A stretch of DNA of 64,000 nucleotides, from contig RQOL01000616.1 in NCBI GenBank assembly GCA_013076295.1, positions 6,414,392-6,478,391 on the forward strand, given 5' to 3'. This DNA comes from Sanderia malayensis (lineage: Eukaryota; Cnidaria; Scyphozoa; Semaeostomeae; Pelagiidae). Within the stretch, counting starts at the first letter, position 1. The number at the start of each line of letters is the position of its first letter. Both the position numbers and the translations under genes were made by a program. Of this stretch, positions 11,085-23,666 are shown piece after piece. The notes beneath the pieces are model-generated. The model saw only the letters and a list, made by a program, of their open reading frames with translations, did no database searches and was not told where the DNA came from.

Positions 11085-14000
11085 TTAATTATGCATTGCA
11101 TCGGCAAATTTGAGTGTGACACCAAATTTCTCACTGTATACCCGCCAGGTTTTCAATTTGTGAGGATTATCGAGCTCATTACGAGGAATATGAAGTCTGA
11201 AAGAAAATATAAAAAACGTTCGCAATTATACTCAATTTTCTTAACGAGTAGTTGAAAAATATAATAAAAATCTTTCAAGTAGACACATTGATTTTACATC
11301 TTCATCATTTCCAGTTTTATTTAAAACACTCGGCTATAAGCGGGTTTGGTGTTAGAATCAACCAACTTCTTAATCTGTTCATTCATACATATTAACAATT
11401 TAATAAGTATAAGCAGAAATCTAAGCCGTGGTGTGATTTCAGGTCCACCACAACAAAACGAGCTACTAGGATTGAAAGAGTGTGGTGTGGAGAAGCATGC
11501 AAAGAAACTAGGGAGGAGGAGAGGAAGAATGAATAGGATGCTTGCACCACGATACTTACTTGTGGTGATGGATAAAAGCGGTATGGAACCAGAAAAAAAA
11601 TGCACAACCATTGTAGCCTTTCGGGACATTCTAGAATAAAAATAAACGTTAAAAAGTGAGAAATTATGACCTTTTAAAGTGGTCCAAAAGCAATATCTTT
11701 TATCAAACTGTAATCTAAATATCCGGGCTAATTAGAAATACTTAGAAGTTTGAGAGTGAAAAAATGCCAAACACATCATAAATCAAATAAGGGAACAATC
11801 GGGTTAAGACCTATTTAAAAGTTAAAAGCCTTGCAAGTACTAAAACAATATAAATGCGTCGTCAATGTGCCACATAGCCTTGTAAATCCATGAGGGGATT
11901 TCATAAATCCAGATCCCTCACAGAAAGGTGTATGCATGGCAAAGTACTGATCTTGGAGTTGAGCCAGCGTTGCCATGAATCAAGACATCAACTAACCACG
12001 TCACACAAGATACTTTAATGACATTAAGATAGCATAAGAAAGTCTTACACAGTAACGTAATTGAACGGGACTGTCATGGTCAACCAAAATGATGGCTAAG
12101 TCGCTCGGACGTAGACGTAGCTTAGAGACAAGAAGGTTTAGTTTGGTGTATTGTAATCTATCTTCTAGATTCGATAATGCTAAAAAGGGGCTATGGATGC
12201 GTAACACCTTGATCCAGTAAGATAAACATCAGGACGGGGAGATAAAGCGATGGGGGAGGGGTGTTGGGGGAGATAAAGCGATGCATGTTGAGTCTTTTCA
12301 GTGCACTTACCGCAGAAGAAGAATATACTTTAAACTTGATATCGCCGGCAAGGACTTGGCATGCGTCATCGTGTAGCGTTGCTTTGACTGAGCCCTCTTT
12401 CTGATTCTTGTGGTTGATCTAAATAAAGCAGTATTTTCAATGATATCAGGAAACATAGGGGCGACGTGGGATAAATTACGTTATATAATAGAAACAGGTG
12501 ACAACGGTTTGCATACCTTGGCATCCATAGGAGCATTAAATACCAATGTATACACAACTGCTCCATCGACAATGATCTCCAGTTTCAAATCACTTCCATC
12601 TCCATTGCCAACGCCTTCAAAAATTCGAAATTTTAATCAGAGAAGTTATTTTAATTCTTCCAGGGTAAATATCTAAAATAAGAGTTCAATGAGCAACGCA
12701 TGAAAGCAGTGCATAAGACACATAATAATTTGTTTGAAACAGATTTTTATTCCCAATATGTGCATTCAAAGAGGATATATTGGTTACATAAAATTGGTAA
12801 TCTGGGAAAGGCGCATAAATTTCTGAGAAGTCTTTATCAGAGAATTTTGAATGTCTCAGAAATTCCGTTTGGGGTCGAACACCTTCAACGTGAAAATATG
12901 CTTGCATTACTCCCTACACTGCGAATGTGCCAAAGGCAAAACAATCGATCAAAATCAAGTTGAAGCAAAATTAATAAAAGCGCATATACATATTGCAACT
13001 GTTAAATCTCAAATGAAGAAAAGCAGAAAGGAAATAAGATTAGCGCAAAGCACAAAAGAACAAGTATCTACAAACCTTTAATTCCTTTGATTTTGAAGCT
13101 CTGTAAAATCAGTGGTTTAGCTGTGGGTATGACGCCATTGTGCTCTTTTAAGACCTTCTCGAGATAGCCAACATAACGACTCTACAAGAACAAAGAGTTG
13201 GGATAAATAGAAATTGCTAAAATTGCATCTGATTTGGTGCTTATATGATACAACGAGTCACCAAACCTAAGTCGAATCAGAATCGGATCAACGAGAATTG
13301 ATTCAAGACAATATTGATATGGATGCAGAAATGAAAGCATGAAACAACAGTACACGTGTTTCAAATAGATAGAATAAACTTAAGTTGAGTTTTTGATACA
13401 GTACGCAAGGTTTTCAAGATTTTAGGCGTGCTTGCATCGCAAGATAGTTGAGTGCGAGTATGAATCACGAGCCTCGGTTTAAAGTAGCCTCGGTATGAGC
13501 TTTTAACCGAGCTCGAATGGGGGAATATAATGTACCAAGTTCAAACATACCCTCTATAACAAAGGTTGGGAGCGATGGCAACTTCAAGAAATACATCAAT
13601 ACACAAAATGTAGAAAGATTAGTTACTGACAAGGTTAATGTTATATGATAGTTAATTTATAGTTAATATACCTGGCTTGGCGTTTCCACACCCTGAAATC
13701 TGCTTCCTTTTGCTCTGTCGGTTCTACGGTATCCGAAATAATGCAAGCTTTTCTAATGGGAGAATTAAGAATTTCAAATGTCAAACAAAGAAATAAATAA
13801 AATAGCAAACAAACATAAGCAATAAGGTCCTTGAGATCTATTAAATTAAATCCAAGCTGAGTCAAAATGCAGGGGCGTCGTGGGACCTCAGTTTTACGGA
13901 GGGGGTCAATACGAAAAATTTTCGACAAATTTGGAAACAATGGATTTCAGACAAAACATTTTCTAAAAAAGTCAGTAAAACTGAAAAAGTTCCGATAAAT

Positions 14001-17000
14001 CCGACAATTTTCAATTTCGCCATGGCCCCCCGGCCATGACGCCACTGTCCAATTTTCATTACATGGCTTATCAATCCACCTGATTGTAATAATCAAATAA
14101 AGAAGCACTTTGTATTCGCCACTGGTTTTGTTGCGGCGTTTCAGTAGCATTTAAACCGCATTAGTTCTAATACAGTGCCTTGATGAGATGCTGTGCCGTT
14201 GGAGATTAGATGATTATTATTTTGTACGTAATTAGATTTTGAGTTCAAAATGAAGCAGACAAACCAATAATCAATGTACTGACAGGGACAAGAATCCTGC
14301 GCCATGCATGCTATAAATATAAGTCCAACTATAAACTTACATAACTCTGAAAGTATACCATTTGATAATGGCTTTTTTTACAAAGAACAACCGTTGAAAA
14401 GACAGATAGACAGGGAAATTCTTATAAGAATCTAGCAATCAGGGTAACCGGAATTCTGTTTTTTGAGACATGTTACTGGGGGGTTTGGGTTTCAAAATCC
14501 GCCAGGGGACAAAAAAATTTCAGCCCGGGGGTCATGTTATTGCTTACGTCATATCTTGCGGGTCAATAAAAATATTTTTAATCAAACGTCCACAAAATTA
14601 ATATCAATCGAAAGAGCATTTTAAACCAAGCAAAAAACGTATAAGAACTGGGGCCATAAAAGCTATATAGAAAAAAATATGAGCTCTTGAAAGTTTTGTA
14701 ATGACGTCATCAGATTGGACTAAAGTTCAAATGATGTACTTTTTAAGTTATTTCGCATTGTAATGACATTTCAAATTAGGCCCATTCCCTGTCATCGCTA
14801 TCACTACTGCTTTCACCATCGCCAGAATCGCCAAAAAAGATATAATTAAGTTCCGTGTCGTTTTAAAATGCATTTTCGTTGTTTTCATATTGACCTCCTT
14901 TCTTCTTCGCTTTCTACCATCTTCCCCAAACAGTGGTAGCTGATTACCCAAAAATGTGTTTTGAAGCACTATTGGTTTTGCGAAGATTTACTGTTAATTT
15001 TAATTGTAGATAAGTTTCAATATGCTTACCCTCATACCATACAGGCACAACAGATATCTCAGAGTCAGCGCGTAGCCACTGCTCATTATGTTTCTACCGA
15101 GCATTACTCTTTTACTGCATTGCAGCCATTCCATTAGCTGAAAGTTTGTTCGTCTAAGGGCCTGTTCATATGAGCCCGCTTACCGGGCCAGCTCACTAAG
15201 CGAGACAGATGTAAATTTTGTTCATATGAGAAAATTCCGTCCCGCCGGTCGGGATAGAAACTGTAACAATTGTTTGTCACTTGAGAAATTGACAATGAAA
15301 GCAATGATTGTGCTTGCGCAGTCGGCACGTTTCTGGCCCGGTAAGCGGGATGGAGTGTTCATATGGGAAATTTTCAAACCGCTTGCCGAGATCTCGGTAG
15401 TGCTCCAGTGAGATCTTGCCTAGCGGGCCAGCCCGCTTTCTCTGATTTAGTTTTCATTTTGGTTGTATAATCTTACCCTGGTCTTGATGTAGTTTTCTTC
15501 TTTTAGTCCACTGTAGCAATTTAGTTGAAAGAATCTTACAACATTTCTCTCCACATCTTCACTAATAACTTCACTTTTTCCAAACCCTTCTAATAATTTA
15601 AGGATATCGTTATGGCCAAGCACCCTCTTTAACACTTTTAACACTTATAACTCTTCAAGCTTCACACAAAGATCCACACCAACGTTATCTACTACTTTTT
15701 GGATGTCAACGTATTTATCACTATCTATCTCCATAAAGCATGGAAAGATGGCTTATATTTAGTGTAAGCATATACAAGGAGAATAAGTAGTAGATAACAT
15801 TGGTGAGGATCTTTGTCTGAAACTTGAAAAGTTAAAAGTGTTAACAGTGTTTGGCGATAACGATATCCTTAAATTATTAGAAGGGTTTGGAGAATGTGAA
15901 GTTATTAGTGAAGATATGGAGAGCAATATTGTAGGATTCTTTCAACTAAATTGCTACAATGGACTAAAAGAAGAAACTACATCAAAGCCAGGGTAAGATT
16001 ATGCAACTGAAATGAAAACTAAATCATCATTGAGCCTGGCGGCCGACACAAAATCCTTACAGCAACATATTAGACGATCAAACTTTCGGCTAATTAAAAG
16101 GCTGCAGTGCGGTAAAAGAGTAATGCTCGGTAGAAACATAATGAGCAGTGGCTACGCGCTGACTCTGAGATATCTGTTGTGCCTGTATGGTATGAGGGTA
16201 AGCATATTGAAACTTATCTGCAATTAAAATTAATATAAATCTTCGCAAAATTTTAAAGCGACACGGAACTTAATTATATCTTTTTTGGCGATTCTGGCGA
16301 TAATGAAAGCAGTAGTGCTAGCGATGACAGGGAATGGGGCTAATTTGAAATGTCATTACAATGGGAAATAACTTAAAAGGTACATCATTTGAACTTTAGT
16401 CCAATCTGATGACGTCATTACAAAACTTTCAAGAGCTCATATTTTTTTCTATATAGCTTTTATGGCCCCAGTTCTTATACGTTTTTTGCTTGGTTTAAAA
16501 TGCTCTTTCGATTGATATTAATTTTGTTGAAGTTTGATTAAAAAAAATTTTATTGACCCGCAAGATATGACGTAAGAAATAACATGACCCCCGGGCCGAA
16601 AATTTTTTGTCCCCTGGCGGATTTTGAAACCCAAACCCCCCAGTAACATGTCTCAAAAAACAGAATTCCGGTTACCCTGATTGCTAGATTCTTATAAGAA
16701 TTTCCCTGTCTAAGAGCTGTAATGTATGGTTATGTATTATAGAAACTGACCTCAGCTGTTTTGAATTGTCCTGAAAATAGCAGCCATCCAGCTATACATG
16801 TACCAGTTCTTCCTGCAAATCAAAATTTATTATTAAACAATTAAAAGAAAAACAAACAAACGCCGCATTTTCGTGAGACCCATCAATCACTCACAATAAA
16901 AGGTATCCATTGCTGCTTTTCATGAGTAGAAAACAACGTCTATTGCAATTAAATCGCGAATAAAGAAGGTATATACTTCAATTCAGTCATGAACAAAGGA

Positions 17001-20000
17001 GGCGTCTATTAATATCCAGTTATAATGAGGGCAGGCCTCCATTAATGAGCTTCCATGAAAAGCCATTTATCACTACTCAATGGGTGAAAAGAGGTAGCTA
17101 CTAATAGAGAAATACACACTTTCGCATGCGTGTTTACTATAGACAATACCTGAGAATGATGAAGTTAGAAGAAAGCATACTATAGCACTAACAAGCGAAG
17201 ACAGGCACAAGCATGAGTCTGTTAATAAGCCTTGTATATGATACCTTTGCCCCCTTTGCAATGTACAGCAATTATGTTCTGCTCATCAGCATTGAGCCAT
17301 TCTTTGGCGTTGTAACAAAAGTCGAGCAACTTACTGCAGGCAGAAAGAGAGATTGTATCATTAGACAATAGAACAAAGAGGTCTGACTTTCTGTGTGTAA
17401 AAAACCAATATTCAGTTGCAGAGGGGTGTCCATTAATAGATGGTCAGAACATAAAATAAACTGCAGAATCCACATGCCAATTTTGCCTCCGATTACAATA
17501 ATCGATCCACATCAATTACAATAATCATTGATAGATGATTTCTGAAGGACATTGACTGGTTCGCTAACTTCTCCTTAGATAACGGATTTAGCATTAGGCT
17601 CTTTGGATTAACAAAATAAGGAAATATTTTACAAAAAAATTAGCTATAATGGGGGCGCCCTCAATTATTTAGGAGAAGGCGTTTGGAGAAGAATGCTTCC
17701 TCTCCTAGCTAGGGGACATTACATTATACTTCTTTAATATAAATAAATTAAAATTCTCAAAGGATATAAGAAAATAAAAGGGAACAAAACCTACGTGAGA
17801 GGAGGCACGTTATGGTCGTCGATTAAATATCTTTCCACACTGTTATTGAAGTATAGGACGTCGTAATGTTGCTCGCCTAAAAAACACAAAAATTGAGCAG
17901 AATCAGAGTCATAGAATCATGATTATTTTGACACTGCACATAAGAAATACAATCAAATGCTGAGCACAGAGATATGAACAAGAGTTTGAAAGAATTTGCA
18001 ATTGAGATACACTTACTGCAGAGGTTGTATATCTTATAATGATTTGTATGCTTTTCATTGAAAAACCTTGAAACATCCTGCGGGATAAAAAAGAATGGCT
18101 AAGTAATATATCCCTGAACTGAAACAGTTTTCATCAACACTTGCTTTAGGATATTTGTAGATGATATCTGAAAATGTTGGTACATGCGATCTTGTATCTC
18201 TTCCCAGAAAAAGACAGAAGATCGCATGATATTCCCTGTTTCTTTACAAATAAAAGCACATTTACTAAAATGTTTGCAGTAAAAAGTTGTATTGTGGTTA
18301 GTAGCATTGACAACAGGGTAAATGCAAAGAGATGGCTGAAATTAGATTGCGACAAACAAAAACAAAGAGAAGGACAAATGGACAAATTTTCACATAGCTG
18401 TTAATCGCACACCACACCAAGTGACATCGTGCCACGATGGCATGCAACGGTATACGGTTTATGGCAAGCATATAGAAAACAAACAAAACCACTGTATCGA
18501 GCTTGACTTACTGAAATATGATTTCGATAGAGGGATGTCTTGCCAGACGAAGGAAATGACATTGCAATGACGCGTTCTGGAATAAAATCAGACCATGGCT
18601 ATACATAAGTTGTTTGTCAGATCAATAGCAAGAGGTACAATGCCTTCAAAAACACATAGCCTCCTACACTAACTACATTGCGTCCTTGTGCTTTCCTTCG
18701 TTTTATGGGTTCAAAGTAGGGTGGGCTGCGAAAATGAGCGAAGCATAGAGACGCAATGTAGTGAGTCTCATAATCTGCTTTACCAAAATTGCTTGCTCGT
18801 ATTCAAGAGTAACGAGCTATGGCCACAATATTGTGATTTGGGTTTACCTGTGATGTAAGTAAGGTCTAAATCGTAGCCATCCTTCTGATATCTTCGCTTG
18901 TTCTGGGACACCTGTGGAAAACAATGATAGTAATAAGGTCGTGCGATGTCGTAATGGTTTGTGAGCAGAATGTATAGAATCTATGTGCTCCATGAAATAC
19001 TCAAAATTTGTGAAATACTCAAGTATTCAATTTGTAATTTATGCTAATTGTACACATCAAGCGGTTTTTGAAGTCCAATTACTGAATGCTTAACATTTCC
19101 TGTCACAACTTTGATTTGCTTTATGCATAATTTGGATCCAGGATCCAGCCCTCAATAACTCAATGCACAACCAACACAGTTTTTCTGATATAATTTTCCG
19201 TTGGGTGTTTAATTTAAAGGTCCAACTAAATATGAAAACCTAATTATTTGACACTGCCAATTTTAGCTTAGATAACTATTCTGGCTTGGTAATGCCATGC
19301 TTAAATACGAGTAGCAAGGCATGAAAAAAGTTAGCTTACAAGATATTTTGTTGATTTTTCAAGATGCTTTCTGCCAGTGAAGAGACGGACGAGAAGGAAA
19401 ATTCTCATCAATCGTAAGACAACCACCAATCTGGAAAGAAAAAATACTTCATAACTTTCTTTCATATCAATATTTCTAAAACCTCAACAAATTAATCCAT
19501 TAGCTATCAGTAATGAAACATATGAATAAAAATATGGCTTTATGTACTTGGCATATTTAGTCTCATCAACAAGGACCTTTGCGTAGACAACAGTTGTGAT
19601 AAAAGACACCAAAATGATTGCCATGTCCAATATCTCAATCCAATGCTTGAAGAATTCCAATCTAAGAAATCAAGATAAATGTGTTCCTCTATCTATATAC
19701 CTCTGTATTCTGTACCATACTTGTGTACCTACATTTAAGATATTGCTACACATACTGCCCCTGAGAAAAGAGCAATGTTCTACTTACCCCCAAGCAACAA
19801 GTCTCAAAAAGAGCTCCAACATGAAGTATGACACAATTACCAGGGAAAGAATTTCTAAAGCCTATAGCGAATAAAATGCAAAGGAATGTCAAATCGAAAG
19901 AAATATTATGTGACAAGCCATGACCTAGCCCCAAATACCATACAATTTGGGGGTTACAGTTATGGTTGGGGTCCTCGCAACAGTAAATGTAATCCAGAAG

Positions 20001-21067
20001 GAAATTCAGCAGTATTGTTGATGCAAAGTAGCTATAAAACATTCTTACCAATAATTCACGATTTATCGCAAGTGCATATAAAACACAAACAATATCAACC
20101 AAAACCAGAAGTATACTGAAAACTCTAAAGACAAAGAATAAAAATATACAAACATAATTAAAAAACAATTACTGATAATATTTTTGATGTTTTACAACTA
20201 GAATAAAAGACAGCATAGTAATATAAAATTAGCTTGAGTGCTGTTAAGTGTTTGATATGTGACTAAGACATTCTATTGTACCTTGTTATAATGTGATCCA
20301 TTACAAGATGCAGCTTGAATCGGAACTTTCTAAAAAATAAAAACATCATAAAAAAGGATTATGGTTAGGATTCAGAAAAGCAAGACTAACAATAAATACA
20401 AAATAAAACTTCATACAGTTTTACTTGATAATTTCAACAACCATTTAATTAAACATCTTTTTGTTTCCATATACAATGCACTTGCCGAATCTACGATGAT
20501 GTGCCTTATGTTCACATCATGTCAACAGGAATAATTTCAAAATAGAAAAGATGCAGAGAGGTACAAAGAGCATCACTTGAAAAAGAAAGAGGTACTTTTG
20601 CTAGCTTATTGGAAAATGTTTCCCATTCCCTGGTGCTCCTGCTTTTGACCAACATGAAAAAAGTCAAAATCAAAGGAGATAGGAAAAGCTTTCATATGTC
20701 AAAAAACTTGCCCTAAATAGTATTGTCAGCTTATAAGGTTTGGTTGTTAAAAAAGCTATATTTAGATATTGTCAGAACCAAATAATAATTACCCTGTTTT
20801 TGTTGCCAAATTCCAGATGCGAGTTTGTGGTGTGCTGTATGAACTGAGCGTTTTGTCCACAAAATAACCTTGATCAAATGAGTCTGAGATGTTTATCTGA
20901 TCTTGACGTTCGCTTGCAGAAAGTTGTCCTGACGAGGTGGACCCACCTTCATTCGGACCCTCGCATTTCCATCCTTCCTCATCAAAATCATCATCATCAT
21001 CCTCATAAATCAAATTCTCTTCGTCAGAAAACATCTGGTATTTGTGATAGCTCACATCAAAATCCAT
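11085..21067 (-). CDS. Voltage-sensing phosphoinositide phosphatase (VSP/TPTE family), 18 coding exons
   Basis: Coding exons in transcript order: 21067-20793, 20329-20282, 20124-20049, 19861-19788, 19661-19548, 19430-19340, 18911-18848, 18576-18512, 18077-18017, 17876-17795, 17333-17245, 16812-16751, 13752-13672, 13181-13076, 12614-12517, 12418-12311, 11630-11560 and 11196-11085. All joins keep frame and give 558 residues, normal for the family. Order: an acidic N-terminal tail, a four-helix voltage sensor (S1 about 108-130, S4 about 196-214 with arginines at 202, 205 and 211), a linker rich in K/R, a PTEN-like phosphatase and a C2 domain. The catalytic loop is HCKGGKGRTG (C342, R348), split across exons 11 and 12, and is intact. 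Such enzymes dephosphorylate membrane phosphoinositides on depolarisation. The large intron after the catalytic exon holds a 2.3-kb foldback element. The loop residues match the well-studied sea-squirt enzyme rather than the inactive human TPTE form, so activity is likely. Start codon: only ATG in the open N-terminal exon. Confidence 0.94.
13870..14047. mobile_element. Short hAT-like MITE
   Basis: Facing ends CAGGGGCGTCGTGG and CCATGACGCCACTG form an imperfect terminal inverted repeat. They resemble the ends of the clearer element at 61888-62126. Flanking 8-mers match only partly (TCAAAATG, TCCAATTT), so the target duplication is eroded or absent. It lies in an intron of the phosphatase gene. 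Confidence 0.5.
14407..16711. mobile_element. Foldback element 1: 2.3-kb inverted repeat with decayed gene tails in both arms
   Basis: Termini TAGACAGGGAAATTC and GAATTTCCCTGTCT begin long arms, roughly 14407-15690 and 15780-16711, that are reverse complements of each other apart from indels. A 270-bp insertion sits in the left arm. Flanks CAGA and AAGA agree at three of four bases. Both arms encode, reading outward from the centre, the same decayed protein tail: VDIQKVVDNVGVDLC, then LKLLEGFG, YSGLKEENYIKTRVRLYN, K-SL-I-R-N and VVPVWYEG. The matching open frames are 15644-15447 on minus and about 15840-16227 on plus. The same motif order occurs in the elements at 42717 and 48758. It sits in the intron between catalytic exon 12 and exon 13 of the phosphatase gene, on neither strand preferentially. 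Confidence 0.85.
15158..15430. mobile_element. Small inverted-repeat insertion inside foldback element 1
   Basis: The sequence present only in the left arm begins GGGCCTGTTCATATGAGCCC and ends near GGGCCAGCCCGC. Internal segments (CCCGCTTACCGGGCC, GGCCCGGTAAGCGGG) are also inverted copies. It interrupts the arm exactly where left and right arms stop matching and then resume, so it inserted after the palindrome formed. Confidence 0.5.
18671..18763. repeat. Short hairpin MITE, copy 1
   Basis: Ends CTACATTGCGTC and GACGCAATGTAG are inverted copies about 90 bp apart, in an intron of the phosphatase gene. A related end, CTACATTGCGCCCCTGTGC, occurs at 26278. Confidence 0.5.
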
Positions 21068-22834
21068 GACAATTTGAAATGATTCTGAAAATCAAAAAAA
21101 ATTCCTCACCAAATTGTTGTTTAACTTTCTGTCAAAGACACAGGATGAAGAATACCAAATCTTGCTTTGCCAGTTTGAGGGTGCAGTTGTTGTTTTCAGG
21201 TAAGAGGACCAAAAACATGTATCCTCAAAGGACAAAGAATGATAGTTGGAGGTCTGGAGAAAACAGGGATTGCATCTGTAAAGAAATGTTTTGCTTGATA
21301 CATAATTTTAATGCTATGCTAGTGGTCATATGATAAAATAAGAATAGTTTTGAGAATCAAACGGAAATAAGAGTTCTGTATTTGAAAAAACTTGCTTATT
21401 GCTGACTTGACCTGAATTTACATTGTTATCCTATCTCCTATCATTGGATTGTGGTGACACGAAGACAGTAATCAGATGGACATGCTTACTTAAAATCATT
21501 TAGATGTTATGGAATAAAAGTTTGGAATTTATTACCAACTGAAATACGTCACACTGAATCTATTGAGAACTTTAAGGTGAAGTGTAAAGCTTACTTAATG
21601 GACAAAATTAAATCCGACTTTTATTAAGCTCTTTAGGACTTTAGTTTTGATTTTAGTTTACTGTATTTTACTTTGTGAACCAGGCTGTAAACAAGTTTTT
21701 AACTTCGTCCTGTTATGCACGTTAAAGAATTTTATACATACACACAGAGTTTGCCCTTACTTCACCTGATACTTTTCAGTCTAACTGCAGAATGAAGAAA
21801 TATTATCGACATTTTAAGTAACACACAAAAACACACAAATATAAAATAAGTTTTGGCAAAAAACGCCCTCACGTTACATATAGCGGAATTCACGTTCAAA
21901 TGTTACTTTACCTCGGGTTTTTGAATGGATGTGTGGATGAAGAGTGACATTGAAAAGCTAATCTTGCAGAAGGAAGAAATACAGAACGGAAAGGCCTACC
22001 TCTACCAACATGCAACAGTCAACAAAATCATCTTTCAACACTTCAAATAATCTGTTGCTTTCGCAATATGAGAACAGAACAGACAAATACCCCGGGCGTC
22101 ATGAACGACGAAATGCCGGATGTTACTTCCTGAATTAATGTATATTTATTTTTAAATTTTCGTATGTCTGTGTACACATGCAATAATTAATACTGCAATA
22201 ATAAAACACCAAGCAAATGAGGAAAAGTAGGAAAGGCAATTGAGCAAGCTTAATTTTATATTTACCTCTGACTTTGTTGCGCCATGTTCTATTTTGTGCA
22301 GGACCAGTGTTGGGTTCTTCATGTGACGTTCACAACCTCTTCATCGTTAATCCGAATTCCTTGTTTTGGGGTGACTCATTTCGCACTCGCAGATAATATT
22401 TTCTTTCTTTTGTTATCATATTGTCCTCTATTGTATAAAGAGAGACATATAACAGTAGAAAAATCAGTGTACAAGATTTTAATGCTTCAATAAATTTGAA
22501 ATCACAATACTTCATAAACAACACAATAACAAAATAAATTGGTGTGCCAGAAACAAATTTATATTCACCTGCATGAAAAATATACTCAACCAGAATATTG
22601 GTAATCTGATAGCAAATCTAAGTCATATCCGAAAATCAAATAAAAATGCAAACATTCTATATGTCACAGAGCCTATCAGTAGTTTATCCTTTCTAATTAT
22701 AATTAAGAAAATATACAGATTAAAGCAAAACAGAACAAGTATCCACCTAACAAATGTTTTTAACAACACAATACTGTTAAAAACCGATTAAATAATTTCT
22801 AACTTTGTGGAAGTTCTTTTATCCATCATTTAAT
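21068..22834. other. Intergenic between phosphatase and Jupiter-like gene
   Basis: It should hold the 5' leader and promoter of the phosphatase gene and the 3' untranslated region of the Jupiter-like gene. The one recognisable item is a dead retrotransposon fragment at 21511-21627. No other gene is supported. Confidence 0.4.
21511..21627 (+). pseudogene. 3' remnant of a non-LTR retrotransposon reverse-transcriptase ORF
   Basis: An open stretch of 38 codons ending in TAA reads VWNLLPTEIRHTESIENF and then a lysine-rich helix. This is the usual C-terminal signature of LINE ORF2 proteins. Upstream sequence has no open reverse-transcriptase frame, so this is a 5'-truncated fragment. Confidence 0.65.
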
Positions 22835-23666
22835 CTAACCGAATATATTGTGTGACTCTCCACCAGGTGGCTTTCTGTTTCTGGCCCTCTGTCCAATCAC
22901 TTCGTCACTGGTACCTCCAAAGATATTGTGGCTTGGAGGACCGGCAGTATGGTGCTTCTCTTGTCTCTTCACTTCAAAATCTAGAGCAAGAGAAAACATT
23001 CACTTAAAAAGTAGCATGCAAAAGTTGGATATTGAAATGCATAGGCATGGCTTGCATTTACATCTATTTGTCAGCATTGTCATACATCTTTTTTAAACAT
23101 AACGTTTTCCAAAAACCCTCAATTTGCTATGAGATCTGTTAAAAAACTCCTTTCTCCTATCGTTTAGTTATTAGCCTCTGGTGCTCATGCAGTGCTGTAC
23201 TCTCCACACAGTCCATCCTATGCATTTAAGCCTTATTTCTATACAGTCGTTGAGGGTCACTCAAAGGATTAAAAATCACACAGAGACATTGTCAAAAGTT
23301 GATTTTAATCCTTTGAGCGACCCTCAACCACTATATGGAAACCAGGCTTTACTTATCTGAGAAACACATCTCTCACCTCCTGTAGTTGGCTTTGTCACAT
23401 CACTGCCAACCACTGAAATGTGACTTTGGCCACCTGGCTGGGCAAGCACTCTTGTTGAAGGACGTGCCCCAGAATCAGGGGAAGCAGTATGAGCAGCAGT
23501 TTGTACAGAAGCCCGCTCGTCACGAGATGGATTTAAATCCTCTGGCCCAGAAAACACGGATGATTTGCTTCTGGCTTCTTGGCATTTGTTGATGTCCTTT
23601 GGTGCTTCAGGTTCTGGCTCAGAAAATATATTAATGTGGGTTGCACCACCGGGAGGAGCCATAACT
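22835..23666 (-). CDS. Jupiter/HN1-like microtubule-associated protein, 5' exon missing from model
   Basis: Two exons, 23666-23377 and 22980-22835, join in frame (phase 1) and end in TAG. The product is short, polar and disordered, with the repeated family motif: RVMAPPGGATHINIF, RVLAQPGGQSHISVV and RKPPGGESHNIFG*, plus GPPSHNIFG. These PPGG-x-S/T-H repeats are typical of the HN1/Jupiter (JPT) family, small cytoplasmic proteins linked to microtubules and cell-cycle control. In relatives the first PPGG motif is preceded by a short exon carrying the initiator. The acceptor before the first exon found here needs a donor in phase 2, which I could not place between 23667 and 24900. Alternatively translation could start at the ATG inside RVMAPPGG. 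Confidence 0.8.
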
